From NCBI GenBank assembly GCA_030149525.1, contig JASBRJ010000113.1, forward strand, positions 1 through 40,082: DNA of 40,082 nt, given 5' to 3'. The position numbers and the translations under genes are program-made. The stretch is from a bacterium (lineage in GTDB: Bacteria; Vulcanimicrobiota; Xenobia; Xenobiales; JADMJV01). The first letter of the stretch is position 1. Every line of letters starts with the position of its first letter. The notes beneath the pieces were generated by a model. The model ran no database searches and was not told the DNA's origin. It worked only from the letters and a program-made list of their open reading frames with translations. This document shows positions 1 through 7,883 of this stretch, piece after piece.

Positions 1-822
1 GTGCACCCCGAGGATCAACTCCGAACAGACTCCACAGGTAAGCTTGTTCTGACCTACTTTCACGACCAACATCGCGAGGTGGTGGCCCCTGAGACCGTGG
101 TTAAGACGGGGTTTCGCGATCTGAAGAAGACCTCCGAGGACGGCGAAGTTCGGAAGGAGCGGCCCAAAGATCGAAGCGTCTCGGAAATTCCTATCCCTTA
201 CCTTTTCATTCGTCAATTGACGAAGCCGGAATTCGCAGGTGCCGACGAAGATGGAGCCTACGAAAAGGAAAACACCTACTTGAGCAGTTACGTGAAAGCT
301 GAGTCCTTTCCGCCGGTTTGGGTATGGAGCGACACAGGAGCCACCAAGTACAAGCTTCAGTTGTTCAATGAGTGGGACGAGTTCCTTTACGAGAAAGAAA
401 CGACAGAGACTCGTTTCAAGTATCCTTACCAACCGGACTTCCGTTTGGCCAAGAACTCTCTCTACAAATGGCAAGTTGTGGACCAGAGCGACAATATCGT
501 GGTGAGAAAGTACCCTTTTGTCTTGCTCACGACCCTCCACGCCCGCGAAGTCGAGAGAGCTGAGAAGCGCTACGAAAATCTGGAAAAAGCGGGCAAGGCT
601 ACCACAGCCGACCAGACCGACCTCTTTCTCCTTTACGTTCAGCGAAAAATGATCGATAAGTACCTCCACACTCTGGAGAAGATGGCCAAAAAGGATCATC
701 AGAACCCTATGATTCATCGAGGGCTGGTTCGAGCTTATCTGGCTAAGGGTGCACCCGCTCACGCATTGGAGGCATTGGAGAATGAAAGAAGCTACGGTGC
801 CGTGGACGAGGTGAGAGACTAG
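1..822 (+). CDS. C-terminal part of an unrecognised protein with a TPR-like tail
   Basis: The frame is open from the first base of the window, so the true start probably lies upstream and this is a 3' fragment of 273 codons. Residues about 100-178 alternate tyrosine and tryptophan-rich strands (WVWSDTG, YKLQLFNEW, YKWQVVD), which looks like an immunoglobulin or fibronectin-type beta sandwich. The last 90 residues are helical with a TPR-like pattern (MIHRGLVRAYLAKGAPAHALEALE). Proteins of this layout often follow a FecR-type domain, but that part is not visible here. No catalytic motif is seen. The gene ends 4 bases from the stop of the convergent kptA-like gene. The beta-then-TPR layout is inferred by eye; I do not assign a function. 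Confidence 0.6.
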   Translation: MHPEDQLRTDSTGKLVLTYFHDQHREVVAPETVVKTGFRDLKKTSEDGEVRKERPKDRSVSEIPIPYLFIRQLTKPEFAGADEDGAYEKENTYLSSYVKAESFPPVWVWSDTGATKYKLQLFNEWDEFLYEKETTETRFKYPYQPDFRLAKNSLYKWQVVDQSDNIVVRKYPFVLLTTLHAREVERAEKRYENLEKAGKATTADQTDLFLLYVQRKMIDKYLHTLEKMAKKDHQNPMIHRGLVRAYLAKGAPAHALEALENERSYGAVDEVRD

Positions 823-826
823 ACCG

Positions 827-1411
827 CTAGTGGTCGTCTTCTTCTAGATATTCTGCAGGCACCCAGTCTGTCAGCCACACACCGTTGTCGGCGAGGTAGA
901 ACTGATGGCCTGCCTTGTGCATCCTGGAAGCCTGCACCGTCAGGATGACCGGTGTACCCCGCCGACTGCCGACCTTGAACGCTTGACTACGGTCTTGGGA
1001 GAGGTGAACATGATGCCGACTCATAGGCTTGAGTCCGTCTTGTCTTATCGCCTTCAGAAACGATCCCACCGTTCCGTGGTAGAGGGCTTCGGGAGGTAGC
1101 GCAGGGAGAAGGTTGAGTTCCACCTCCAAAGAGTGGCCTTGCACGGCCCGAATTCTCTTGCCGTCAGGAGAAAATGAAAATCGCTTTTTGTCGTTTTTAA
1201 GGACGATCTTTTGTAGTTGGCGGAGAGAAACAGGCTTGCCCTGGTGGGCAAGAGCGCACAGAAGGCTGTCGACCTCGACCCATCCTTCAGGATCTAAGCT
1301 TAGCCCCACAGACTCCGGTTCGTGTCGCAATATTCGGCTGAGCATCTTGCTCTGTTTGACAAGGTTCACACAGGAGTCATTCGGATAGCTGTCTAGATGG
1401 GCCTCCGGCAA
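827..1411 (-). CDS. kptA: RNA 2'-phosphotransferase, Tpt1/KptA family
   Basis: Members of this family move an RNA 2'-phosphate onto NAD+, giving ADP-ribose 1''-2'' cyclic phosphate. The family signatures run in order: LSRILRH (residues 24-30, catalytic-type Arg29), RAVQGHS (88-94, His93), LYHGT (110-114), the RHHVHLS block (132-138, with Arg132) and the C-terminal NGVWLTDWVP (176-185). Length (about 194 residues) matches bacterial KptA. The start used is TTG at 1411; an internal GTG at codon 15 or the ATG at codon 23 just before LSRILRH are alternatives, and the exact start is uncertain. All key residues are present, so activity is expected. The biological substrate in bacteria is not established. 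The gene stands alone, convergent with the fragment at 1-822 and divergent from the acidic protein at 1438. Confidence 0.9.
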   Translation of the reverse strand: MPEAHLDSYPNDSCVNLVKQSKMLSRILRHEPESVGLSLDPEGWVEVDSLLCALAHQGKPVSLRQLQKIVLKNDKKRFSFSPDGKRIRAVQGHSLEVELNLLPALPPEALYHGTVGSFLKAIRQDGLKPMSRHHVHLSQDRSQAFKVGSRRGTPVILTVQASRMHKAGHQFYLADNGVWLTDWVPAEYLEEDDH

Positions 1412-1437
1412 GGAGGCCTTGAACCATTAAAGAAGTT

Positions 1438-2820
1438 GTGGCCGTGGATCCGATTGATGAAATAGACGGCAAGAAGAAGCGAAGAACGATGCTGGAGAAC
1501 CTGCAAAGGTCGTCCAGCCTCTTCCAGTCCAAGGTTCAAAAGTCGGAGAACAAGCAAGCCGAGAAGGCTCAGGAGCAAAAAAAGGCAGAAGAGCCTCAGC
1601 AGCAGGAAGACTCCACGGATTTCTCCAGCGAGTTCTCCAACCAGGACACAAGTTTTCACTCCCAGACCCGGTCGGATGTGGTCAAGAATTGGGAGGATCT
1701 TCTCGATGACGACGACTGGTTGGAAGAGGATGAGGGAGAAGACGGAGACTATGACGACGACGGCGGAGAGCCGTCGGAGGACGAAGACTCCGAGGACAGC
1801 GATCTCGAAGAGCACGAGGGCGAGAATTGGAAACCCATGTCTCGACCCGCTTTTCAGTCTCGACCCACCGGAGGAGCGCCGGTATCGCAGCCCTCCACCG
1901 AGCAGAAGCTGGGCTTCCAGTGGGGAGCCGTTCAGAAACGAGAGCCGGCGGCTGAGCCATCTGTTCCCCCCGAAGCTGGTGAGCCTGAGCCGGAGGCACC
2001 GGCTCATCTCGAATCCGGAGTGCCTAGACTGCCATCCGAGTCCGGAATCCCTAACTCGGCCGGCACGGGTGATCCCTCGGTCACTACGTTCTCTCGTCGA
2101 GGCGCTCTCGATGTTTCTCGTCGCGGCGGATTCAGCGGATTGCCCAAGGAGGCCGAGGTTTTTTCTCCACGGGTTCGACCCATGGCAAAGATCCAGTTGC
2201 CGCCTCGAGGGCAACTGGAAACGGTGGACTCAGCCATCGCGTCAGCGGCTCGACTCCTCATTCAGACGCCGGAAGATGAGCCGGGATACGAGGAGTGCGT
2301 TCGCCTGCTCTGTCGCTTCGGTTTGGGAGCGCTTCGACTGTGTAGCCGGGCGAAGATCAAGGTTCATATTCTCGACGAGAAAGGTTTTACGACGTTCCCC
2401 GAGTTGGCCCAGATGGGTTTGCAGCCGGACCAATTTCCGGTTGACGGAGCTTACCTGGTGAAGAGTAAAACGTGTCTTATCGATCGGCGCTGCCTGATGG
2501 AAAAGCCGCTCTTTTTTCACCCTGCTCTTTATTACTTCGCCCATGCTCTTGACCACGCCCAGGGGGGCGACGAGTTTAGCAGTCGCAAGGCGGCAGCCGT
2601 TCTGGCCTGTTTCGAGGCTTCGTGCAGTGGGTTTAACGGAGCGGATTTTGTGGATGAATTGGCGGCCGCCGATCCGGTCAGATATTTTGCCCGTTCCGTG
2701 GCTATCTATCTGGGCAGAGATGACTGCTCCGACCCTATTTGGACTCATCAAGATCTGATCGATTTCGACAGATCGATGTACGATTATCTTCAATACCTTT
2801 TTGCGAGATTTACGGCGTGA
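1438..2820 (+). CDS. Acidic low-complexity protein with C-terminal degenerate ATLF-like (lethal factor type) peptidase domain
   Basis: 460 residues from a GTG start. Residues about 15-60 are lysine, glutamate and glutamine rich and probably coiled coil. Residues about 80-130 are a dense Asp/Glu tract, and residues about 130-255 are Pro/Ser/Glu-rich linker. From about 255 to the end there is a compact domain. Its FAHALDHAQGGDEFSS stretch (367 onward) and the DPVRYFARSVAIYL segment (about 412-425) line up by eye with the HEFGHALDHALGG and DPxEYFAEAFAxYL elements of anthrax-lethal-factor-like (ATLF) zinc peptidases. The zinc and catalytic positions are lost: HExxH is Tyr365-Tyr366-Phe-Ala-His369, and the downstream Glu is Arg419. 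This looks like a pseudopeptidase, possibly a binding or regulatory protein. No signal peptide is visible. The TGA overlaps the GTG start of the next gene. The domain assignment is an inference from motif spacing. Confidence 0.72.
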   Translation: MAVDPIDEIDGKKKRRTMLENLQRSSSLFQSKVQKSENKQAEKAQEQKKAEEPQQQEDSTDFSSEFSNQDTSFHSQTRSDVVKNWEDLLDDDDWLEEDEGEDGDYDDDGGEPSEDEDSEDSDLEEHEGENWKPMSRPAFQSRPTGGAPVSQPSTEQKLGFQWGAVQKREPAAEPSVPPEAGEPEPEAPAHLESGVPRLPSESGIPNSAGTGDPSVTTFSRRGALDVSRRGGFSGLPKEAEVFSPRVRPMAKIQLPPRGQLETVDSAIASAARLLIQTPEDEPGYEECVRLLCRFGLGALRLCSRAKIKVHILDEKGFTTFPELAQMGLQPDQFPVDGAYLVKSKTCLIDRRCLMEKPLFFHPALYYFAHALDHAQGGDEFSSRKAAAVLACFEASCSGFNGADFVDELAAADPVRYFARSVAIYLGRDDCSDPIWTHQDLIDFDRSMYDYLQYLFARFTA

Positions 2821-3107
2821 TTCTCTACGGTTATAAACGCACGTCCAAGGGGCGAAAGAGAAGCGAGTTTCCTATCGGTAACATCGACTGGGATGGGAAG
2901 CTGGTTTTGGATGTGAGGGACAGGGCGCTCCGAGAGAGTCTCAAGGAATATTTTCAGGAGCCCATCTGGGTGCCGCTGCCTCTGGGAGACGCCGAGAACT
3001 TCATGGGACACACCTGGGAATGCCTTCGACCGGGGGACGAAGAGCATTTTCTGGAGGCGGTCAAGCGCCTTCATCGACGTGATCTCTTCGTGGACCTGGA
3101 TTCCTAG
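2817..3107 (+). CDS. Small unrecognised protein, translationally coupled to the pseudopeptidase
   Basis: The start chosen is GTG at 2817, which overlaps the upstream TGA in a GTGA arrangement typical of translational coupling. The frame stays open upstream to 2739, but a start there would overlap the previous gene by about 80 bases and is less likely. The product is 96 residues, basic at the N-terminus (YGYKRTSKGRKR) and mixed beta/alpha afterwards (GKLVLDVRDR, EYFQEPIWVPLPLG, EEHFLEAVKRLHRRDLF). There is no signal peptide, membrane segment or known motif. The tight coupling suggests a functional partner of the protein at 1438, for example a binding subunit. That is inference from gene arrangement only. 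Confidence 0.65.
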   Translation: MILYGYKRTSKGRKRSEFPIGNIDWDGKLVLDVRDRALRESLKEYFQEPIWVPLPLGDAENFMGHTWECLRPGDEEHFLEAVKRLHRRDLFVDLDS

Positions 3108-3202
3108 TCATCAAGTTTTGAGGATAGTAGATCTGTCTAAGTATTTGTCTCCTCAAGGCGACAGGATGCATCTCGTTTAAGCATAACTCATGAATCAGGG
3201 CG

Positions 3203-4138
3203 ATGTCTGAGAGTCAGCAAATAAGGGATGCGAGAACGCTTCTCCACGAGGCCAATTCGTATTTTTCCATGGCCCTTGGGGAAGGCCCGCTCTCTTGTAT
3301 TCTCTTCATGAACCCCCATTCGCACGACTTTTCACTCTACAAGAGCGAATGGAGTTTTTCCGACTTTGTGGGTGAGCCCGCGCGTAAGAAGCTCCTGAAC
3401 GAGGCCGGCAAGAGCGGTCGCCCTATTCTAATTCTGGACGCCTCTACAGACTCTCGCCTGGCCGATGTCAAGCGACCCGACGGTGTCAGTTCGATCTTGT
3501 GCCTACCGATCATCGATGAAGCGGGCGTTCTCGGCTTTCTCTACTCTGAGACAAAAGGGGCTAACCGAGCTTTCAATCAGAAGCAGCTCGACGAGCTTGA
3601 AAAGTATATTAAAGGCGTTTCCAAGGAGTGGAATTCTCATTTTGCCCCTGTGAATGAGTCCGATTGGAGCTTGCTATCTCAGTGGGGTATGACGGCGGCC
3701 CTGGTCTTTGCCATCGTCTTTTGTTTCGGCGCCTACAGAGTGAGCTCCCGAATTGGAGCGCGTCCCACCACCGGAGAAGTGATCCAACCCAGCGAGGTCA
3801 ACCCGGAGGTCGTGGTGAGCAGCTTTCTCACAGCTCTCAAGCTCCGACGTTTCGACTCAGCCTATTTTTTCTTAGACGACGGCCTGAAGAAAAAGTATTC
3901 GCCGACGGCTTTCAAAAAAATTGCTACCCTGTGGATGGAGGATGATGCCAACGCCTGGGAACTCAAGTATCGCAAGGCCGGTTCTGATACCGCCAAGGCG
4001 GGAAGAGTGACTGTTCGCGTGATTTCCGATGCACCTAATAAGAGGCAAGCCGACTGGCGTTGGCACCTCGTTCAAAGGGATGAGGGATGGAAGTTGTACA
4101 GATTCGACGGGGGGCTCAATGTTGCCGCACGAACGTAG
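3203..4138 (+). CDS. GAF-domain protein with one membrane segment and an NTF2/DUF4878-like C-terminal domain
   Basis: 311 residues. Residues about 15-150 form a GAF-like sensory fold, with the typical pattern of SGRPILILDASTDSRL followed by SSILCLPIIDEAGVLGFLY. A single hydrophobic helix follows at about 167-185 (MTAALVFAIVFCFGAYRVS). The rest (about 203-305) begins VVSSFLTALKLRRFDSAYF and ends RRDE-type strands with WRWHLVQRDEGWKLYRFDGG, a layout seen in NTF2-like or DUF4878-like extracytoplasmic domains. The product would be a small inner-membrane protein with a cytoplasmic GAF domain and an outside ligand domain. The gene overlaps the next pilin-like gene by 20 bases, so the three genes 3203-5139 probably form one transcript. 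The ligand is unknown. Confidence 0.7.
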   Translation: MSESQQIRDARTLLHEANSYFSMALGEGPLSCILFMNPHSHDFSLYKSEWSFSDFVGEPARKKLLNEAGKSGRPILILDASTDSRLADVKRPDGVSSILCLPIIDEAGVLGFLYSETKGANRAFNQKQLDELEKYIKGVSKEWNSHFAPVNESDWSLLSQWGMTAALVFAIVFCFGAYRVSSRIGARPTTGEVIQPSEVNPEVVVSSFLTALKLRRFDSAYFFLDDGLKKKYSPTAFKKIATLWMEDDANAWELKYRKAGSDTAKAGRVTVRVISDAPNKRQADWRWHLVQRDEGWKLYRFDGGLNVAART

Positions 4139-4523
4139 AAAGAGACGAGCAGGAGTCAGTTTGCTCCTTGAGGTCGTCATCGGTTTGGGAGTCTTCGCCG
4201 GGGCAGTGCTTGTTTCACTCGGAGTCATTAGTTTCTCCGACAGGGCGGCCGTGGGGGCCAGAAATCACACCACGGCCTTGAGTTTGTGTAAGGGGGCTCT
4301 CGATAATGAGCTCTCCAAAACTTTTGGTTCCGTGGCCGACAGTGTGAACACCTTGCCTATCCAGAATGAGAACGCCGGTGTCGTGAGTTCGGTCAATTTT
4401 CAAGTGAGCGTTAAAGTCACAAATATAGCTGCCAACCAGGACCTTGTCACTGTAGAGGTGAGTTGGCCGGAGAATAACCGGACTCGCAAAGTGACTCTTC
4501 AGGGATATTCTGTTAATGCGTAG
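4119..4523 (+). CDS. Type IV pilin-like (pseudopilin) protein, GspI/PilV-like
   Basis: The ATG at 4119 is chosen over upstream starts in the same frame (open to 4029) because it puts a short basic leader (PHERRKRRAG) directly before a class III prepilin signal, with a purine/G-rich stretch upstream as ribosome site. The product is 134 residues: leader, then V-S-L-L-L-E followed by a hydrophobic helix (VVIGLGVFAGAVLVSLGVI), then a small beta domain. The Glu is at +6 after the expected Gly/Val cleavage point, one later than the usual +5. The gene overlaps both neighbours (20 bases with the GAF gene, 8 bases with the next pilin), so it is part of an operon. It is likely a minor pilin or pseudopilin of a type IV pilus or type II secretion machine encoded elsewhere. 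Confidence 0.72.
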   Translation: MLPHERRKRRAGVSLLLEVVIGLGVFAGAVLVSLGVISFSDRAAVGARNHTTALSLCKGALDNELSKTFGSVADSVNTLPIQNENAGVVSSVNFQVSVKVTNIAANQDLVTVEVSWPENNRTRKVTLQGYSVNA

Positions 4524-5139
4524 TTCCCGGTGCGGTTTCACCGTGGTGGAAACCGTCGTAGCACTCAGTTTGCTTTCTCTTCTCTTGCTGGGTCTTTATG
4601 CCGTTCTCACGATTGGATATCGGCAGGCCCGGGAAGCGGAGGTCTTTGAAACCGTTCATCGCGAGGCGATGGTGGGCGTCAAGAAGCTGACTCAGGAAAT
4701 CGAACTCACCTCCCGGGGCAGTTTTAGCGATCTTTCGTCCGGCCCGACCTTCGTCATTTTCGCCTCCCCTCAACAGCTTCAGAGCGCTCCAAACTTTGAG
4801 CAGTATAGTTACGACGGTAACGGAGATTTGCGCTGGCAAAAATGGGTGTGTTACTACTTGGACTCTGCCGATCAGACCGTTTACCGCGCGGAGATGGCGC
4901 TACCGTCGCCTGTTCCGGCGCCTCCAACGGCAGCGACTCAGCCTCCACTCAGTGACTTCCAAGCGCTTTCCGCAGCAGAGCGTAAACCGGTGTTCAGGAA
5001 CTGTTCGCAACTCCGGTTTCGGGTCGGCACGACTCCGGCTTCTGTGCGGATGACCCTGGAAACGAGTGATAATGTCAACAGCGACAAAGTCACGAGGATT
5101 CTTATCGACAACGAAATTGTGCCCAGAAACACGGTCTAG
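4516..5139 (+). CDS. Type IV pilin-like (pseudopilin) protein, GspJ/PilW-like
   Basis: 207 residues. A six-residue leader ends in Cys-Gly and is followed by FTVVETVVALSLLSLLLLGL, a canonical prepilin signal with Phe at +1 and Glu at +5 recognised by PilD-type peptidases. After the N-terminal helix the body is beta rich with a proline/alanine-rich insertion around residues 131-145, and it ends in RILIDNEIVPRN. Size and single N-terminal helix suit a GspJ or PilW-type minor pilin. The ATG overlaps the end of the previous pilin by 8 bases. A strong terminator follows at 5159-5196. The main pilus or secretion ATPase genes are not in this window. Confidence 0.78.
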   Translation: MRSSRCGFTVVETVVALSLLSLLLLGLYAVLTIGYRQAREAEVFETVHREAMVGVKKLTQEIELTSRGSFSDLSSGPTFVIFASPQQLQSAPNFEQYSYDGNGDLRWQKWVCYYLDSADQTVYRAEMALPSPVPAPPTAATQPPLSDFQALSAAERKPVFRNCSQLRFRVGTTPASVRMTLETSDNVNSDKVTRILIDNEIVPRNTV

Positions 5140-5158
5140 ACAGGCCGCTCAGGATAGG

Positions 5159-5196
5159 AAAAAGCCCCTGGCCGAGTTGTCGAGCAGGGGCTTTTT
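5159..5196. terminator. Bidirectional rho-independent terminator
   Basis: A perfect 12-bp inverted repeat, AAAAAGCCCCTG (5159-5170) and CAGGGGCTTTTT (5185-5196), surrounds a 14-base loop. T-runs lie at both ends, so it can stop transcription of the pilin genes from the left and of the PilX-like gene from the right. Confidence 0.92.
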
Positions 5197-5209
5197 CGTC
5201 TCTCCAGAC

Positions 5210-6454
5210 TCAGCGGTCGAAGCGCTGGTAGCTCTTGATAATCGGGTGGGTCGTTCCGCTACTTGAGACCGCTCCACCGGCAGACGGGTCAAAGAAGAGC
5301 GATGAGCCGTCGATGAGAAGGCTCGCTCCGATTAGGTTTCCATACTGTTGGCTTCCGTTTTTCAGGACGACGGGAGAATTGGGAGCGTTCAGGATATAGT
5401 AGGCCGCCCCTCCACCACTCAAATCTAGGGTGACTGTACCCGAGGTCACTTGAATCTTGAGGTTGGAAGGTTTCTTATCCTCGTTCACAAGAGACCCGTT
5501 CTTGAACTCAACGCTGCCCGTGGCGTAGAGGTCCACCGGCTTGTTGGAGAGGATTCTCATCTGCGAGCCGTCGACCAGGATGTTGTCGAAAACGTAGGTT
5601 CCCCCTTTCATTTTGAGCGTCGCGCCGTTCTTGATGACGAGATCGCCGTAAGTCCCGGGTTGGAGTGGAGAATTGATATTGTCGACCACCCCTCCCACCG
5701 TAAGAGAGGTCCCATCGGCCTCGACTTTCTTGCTGGGGTCGGAAGGGTTGGGCGGTGAGACCGGGTCGAGAGGCACGCTCGACGGGAGCGGTGCGTAGCC
5801 CAGTGTGGCGTTAGCTCCGTTGAGGACGCTTACAGCGTTGGGACCTGCGCCCGGGCCGGGTCTGGCCATTCCGCTCACTCTCGAGTTGGTATCCAGTTTG
5901 ATGGTGTTGTCGCCCACGGCGTTACTTACGATGGTAGCTGCTGCCGGAAGTACCGCGTCGGTGGAAGGATCGCGTGATTCCACAACCGAGCCGTTCTTCA
6001 ATTCAATCTCTCCGGTAACGGCTGCCGCGTAGTCCAGGGCGCCTCCGTTGGCCTTGATCATATAACCCACGGTGGTGACCCTGTCGGCGGGACCCGTAGG
6101 TGGTGTTCGGCCCACCGACTCGACATAGAGCAGTCCCGGCGGAACGACCACCCCGTTACTGGGAGTTGGTCCTGTCTCGCTGAAAACATTCACTCGAAAA
6201 CTCGCTTCGCCACCAGGCATAAGGACGTCGGGCGGGCTGAACTTTTTCCAGTTGGCGTTGTTGCGCAGCTCCACCAGCGCCAGTTTGGCTCCGGCCTCCG
6301 CAGCCCGGAAGGCGTCTTCTTGGGTTTCTGCTCGAGCGGTTGTCCGTAAGGTGCCGGCGCTTATCTGAACGATGGCCGCCGTAATAATGACGAGAAGGGT
6401 GAGAATGATCAGAACGATGATAATAATCGCCCCACGTTGCTTTTTGAGCCTCAT
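5210..6454 (-). CDS. PilX-like protein: pilin-type N-terminus with a large repetitive beta domain
   Basis: 414 residues. The N-terminus MRLKKQRG is followed by AIIIIVLIILTLLVIITAAI and an amphipathic helix rich in Ala/Glu (ETQEDAFRAAEAGAKLAL), the pattern of PilX-type N-terminal domains found with type IV pili. From about residue 130 on, the chain is a series of short beta strands with recurring G(S/A)xxxxxG and KNGS motifs (IELKNGS, VIKNGATLKMKGGTY, VEFKNGS, VVLKNGS). This resembles DUF7305-like or bactofilin-like parallel beta folds. It is probably a pilus-associated or surface protein. It lies opposite the two pilin-like genes, convergent across the shared terminator. The function of the beta domain is not known. 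Confidence 0.75.
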   Translation of the reverse strand: MRLKKQRGAIIIIVLIILTLLVIITAAIVQISAGTLRTTARAETQEDAFRAAEAGAKLALVELRNNANWKKFSPPDVLMPGGEASFRVNVFSETGPTPSNGVVVPPGLLYVESVGRTPPTGPADRVTTVGYMIKANGGALDYAAAVTGEIELKNGSVVESRDPSTDAVLPAAATIVSNAVGDNTIKLDTNSRVSGMARPGPGAGPNAVSVLNGANATLGYAPLPSSVPLDPVSPPNPSDPSKKVEADGTSLTVGGVVDNINSPLQPGTYGDLVIKNGATLKMKGGTYVFDNILVDGSQMRILSNKPVDLYATGSVEFKNGSLVNEDKKPSNLKIQVTSGTVTLDLSGGGAAYYILNAPNSPVVLKNGSQQYGNLIGASLLIDGSSLFFDPSAGGAVSSSGTTHPIIKSYQRFDR

Positions 6455-6501
6455 GCCTTGAATCTTACCAAAAGAATGGGGAGGGGGCAGCCTTCGATCG
6501 G

Positions 6502-7293
6502 CTACCTGGCGACGGCTTCAAACGCTTTTCGAACCTGCTCCACCAGGGCTGGTTCGGAATACTGGACTTCCTGACCGGTCCATTCTTTGGGAGCGTAGAG
6601 CGAACACCAGGCCAAAGCTTTACCGGGAACTTCCGGCGGTTCCAATTGATTATTCGCGTGGAGAGCTTGGAAATATTCCGCCAATTGGGCCGGCATCAGT
6701 TCCTTGCGGTCGCGAATGTTTTGTTGCATAGCCGTGTTGACCACTCCGGGGGCAAAACTGAAGGCGGTAATCTCGGGCTTCTCCGCAGCAATAACTCTGG
6801 TCAGCATCAGAAGAGCCGCTTTGCTGGTGCAGTACGCGCTCCAACTCGGGATGGGTGAGGTGGCCGCGCCGGTCCCTATGGTGATGAGGCGACCTGAGTT
6901 TTGAGCTAAGGCCGGCAACAGGTGTTTGGCCAGCAGAAACGGAGCGGCCAGATTGAGCTGAACGGCTTGGAGCCAGGCGGTCTCATCAACAGTCTCTATC
7001 GTACCGATGGGCTCGACACTTCCCGCGTTCAGGACGACCGCGTCGAGCTTGCCGTTGGCCGTGGCCTTTGCCGCGACCTCTGCACACACTGCGCTCTGGG
7101 TGATATCACCGTCCACAATGGTGACCTTATTTCCCAGTTCGAGATCCTGGATTCGCCGGGCCGTATTCTGGAGGCCTTCGCGGGAACGCGCCGTAAGCAC
7201 GAGGTTCGCTCCAAGTTGAGCTGTAGCAACGGCGGCTTCGGCTCCCAGTCCCCGACTGGCGCCTGAAATTAGAACGGTGGGTTTTTCACTCAT
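6502..7293 (-). CDS. Short-chain dehydrogenase/reductase (SDR), sepiapterin-reductase-like
   Basis: 263 residues, the usual length of a classical SDR. The Rossmann glycine motif GASRGLG (11-17), the NAGS motif (89-92) and the active-site YCTSK (Tyr154, Lys158) are all present. The position normally held by the catalytic serine, 13 residues before the tyrosine, is Thr141 (ITIGTGAA). This is an uncommon but potentially functional substitution. The family uses NAD(P)H to reduce carbonyl groups; the substrate cannot be told from sequence. The gene is upstream of the PilX-like gene on the same strand with a 47-base gap, and divergent from dut. Confidence 0.9.
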   Translation of the reverse strand: MSEKPTVLISGASRGLGAEAAVATAQLGANLVLTARSREGLQNTARRIQDLELGNKVTIVDGDITQSAVCAEVAAKATANGKLDAVVLNAGSVEPIGTIETVDETAWLQAVQLNLAAPFLLAKHLLPALAQNSGRLITIGTGAATSPIPSWSAYCTSKAALLMLTRVIAAEKPEITAFSFAPGVVNTAMQQNIRDRKELMPAQLAEYFQALHANNQLEPPEVPGKALAWCSLYAPKEWTGQEVQYSEPALVEQVRKAFEAVAR

Positions 7294-7383
7294 ATTTGGG
7301 GGGTTGGTGACCGGAAGGGGGACTCCTCTTATGGGGACGGGCTAAGAAGGAGTTCCCGAGAACTGTCCAATATCGCAAGCCTC

Positions 7384-7815
7384 ATGTCCCAACTTCCAAC
7401 CCTGAATGTGATGATCGAACTTCTTGACAGTAACGCCCGCTTGCCTTCCAGAGCTCACGAAACCGACGCTTGCTTCGATCTTCGTGCCAGCCGCAGTTTG
7501 ATTCTTGAAAACGGCCAGACCGGCATGGTTAGTCTGGGTTGGGCTATGCAGTTGGAAGAGGGATGGGAAGCAAGAATTCGCGGTCGGAGTGGTCTTGCCG
7601 GTAAGGGAATCCTAGCCCATCACGGTACTATCGATCACCTCTATCGTAAGGAAGTGAAGGTGATACTTCACAATTTCAGCGGCGACAAGTTCACGGTAGA
7701 GGTTGGCGACCGGGTTGCTCAGTTGACTTTCGCACCCATCTATCCCGTGGAGCTTAGCCAGGGGAAGATCGCTGTGACAGCGCGAGGTGGATTCGGCTCT
7801 ACCGGGTTGAAATGA
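7384..7815 (+). CDS. dut: dUTP diphosphatase (trimeric dUTPase)
   Basis: 143 residues, typical for the trimeric enzyme that hydrolyses dUTP to dUMP and pyrophosphate, keeping uracil out of DNA and feeding dTMP synthesis. All five dUTPase motifs are visible: DACFDLRA (28-35), RGRSGLA (66-72), GTIDHLYRKEV (81-91, with Asp84 as the water-activating residue and Tyr87 for ribose selection), GDRVAQL (108-114) and the C-terminal lid RGGFGSTG (134-141). Motif 3 departs slightly from the common GVIDxxYRGE. The ATG at 7384 has no strong Shine-Dalgarno. A metallopeptidase gene follows 68 bases later on the same strand. Confidence 0.95.
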   Translation: MSQLPTLNVMIELLDSNARLPSRAHETDACFDLRASRSLILENGQTGMVSLGWAMQLEEGWEARIRGRSGLAGKGILAHHGTIDHLYRKEVKVILHNFSGDKFTVEVGDRVAQLTFAPIYPVELSQGKIAVTARGGFGSTGLK

Positions 7816-7883
7816 TGCAACCGCCGCCATAAGTTTACATGTAGCGGCAGGTCGAAAGCCCGGGGATTGGGGAACTTGAGGGT

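Noticed and set aside
1393-2214. Minus-strand frame of 273 residues opposite the acidic protein
   Set aside because: It is leucine/arginine-rich nonsense created by the acidic and proline codons of the plus-strand gene.
2739-2819. Longer version of the small gene starting at 2739
   Set aside because: It would overlap the upstream gene by about 80 bases, while GTG at 2817 gives the usual coupled overlap.
3118-3156. Inverted repeat TTGAGGA / TCCTCAA between 3108 and 3202
   Set aside because: A 7-base stem with a 25-base loop and no T-run is too weak to call a terminator.
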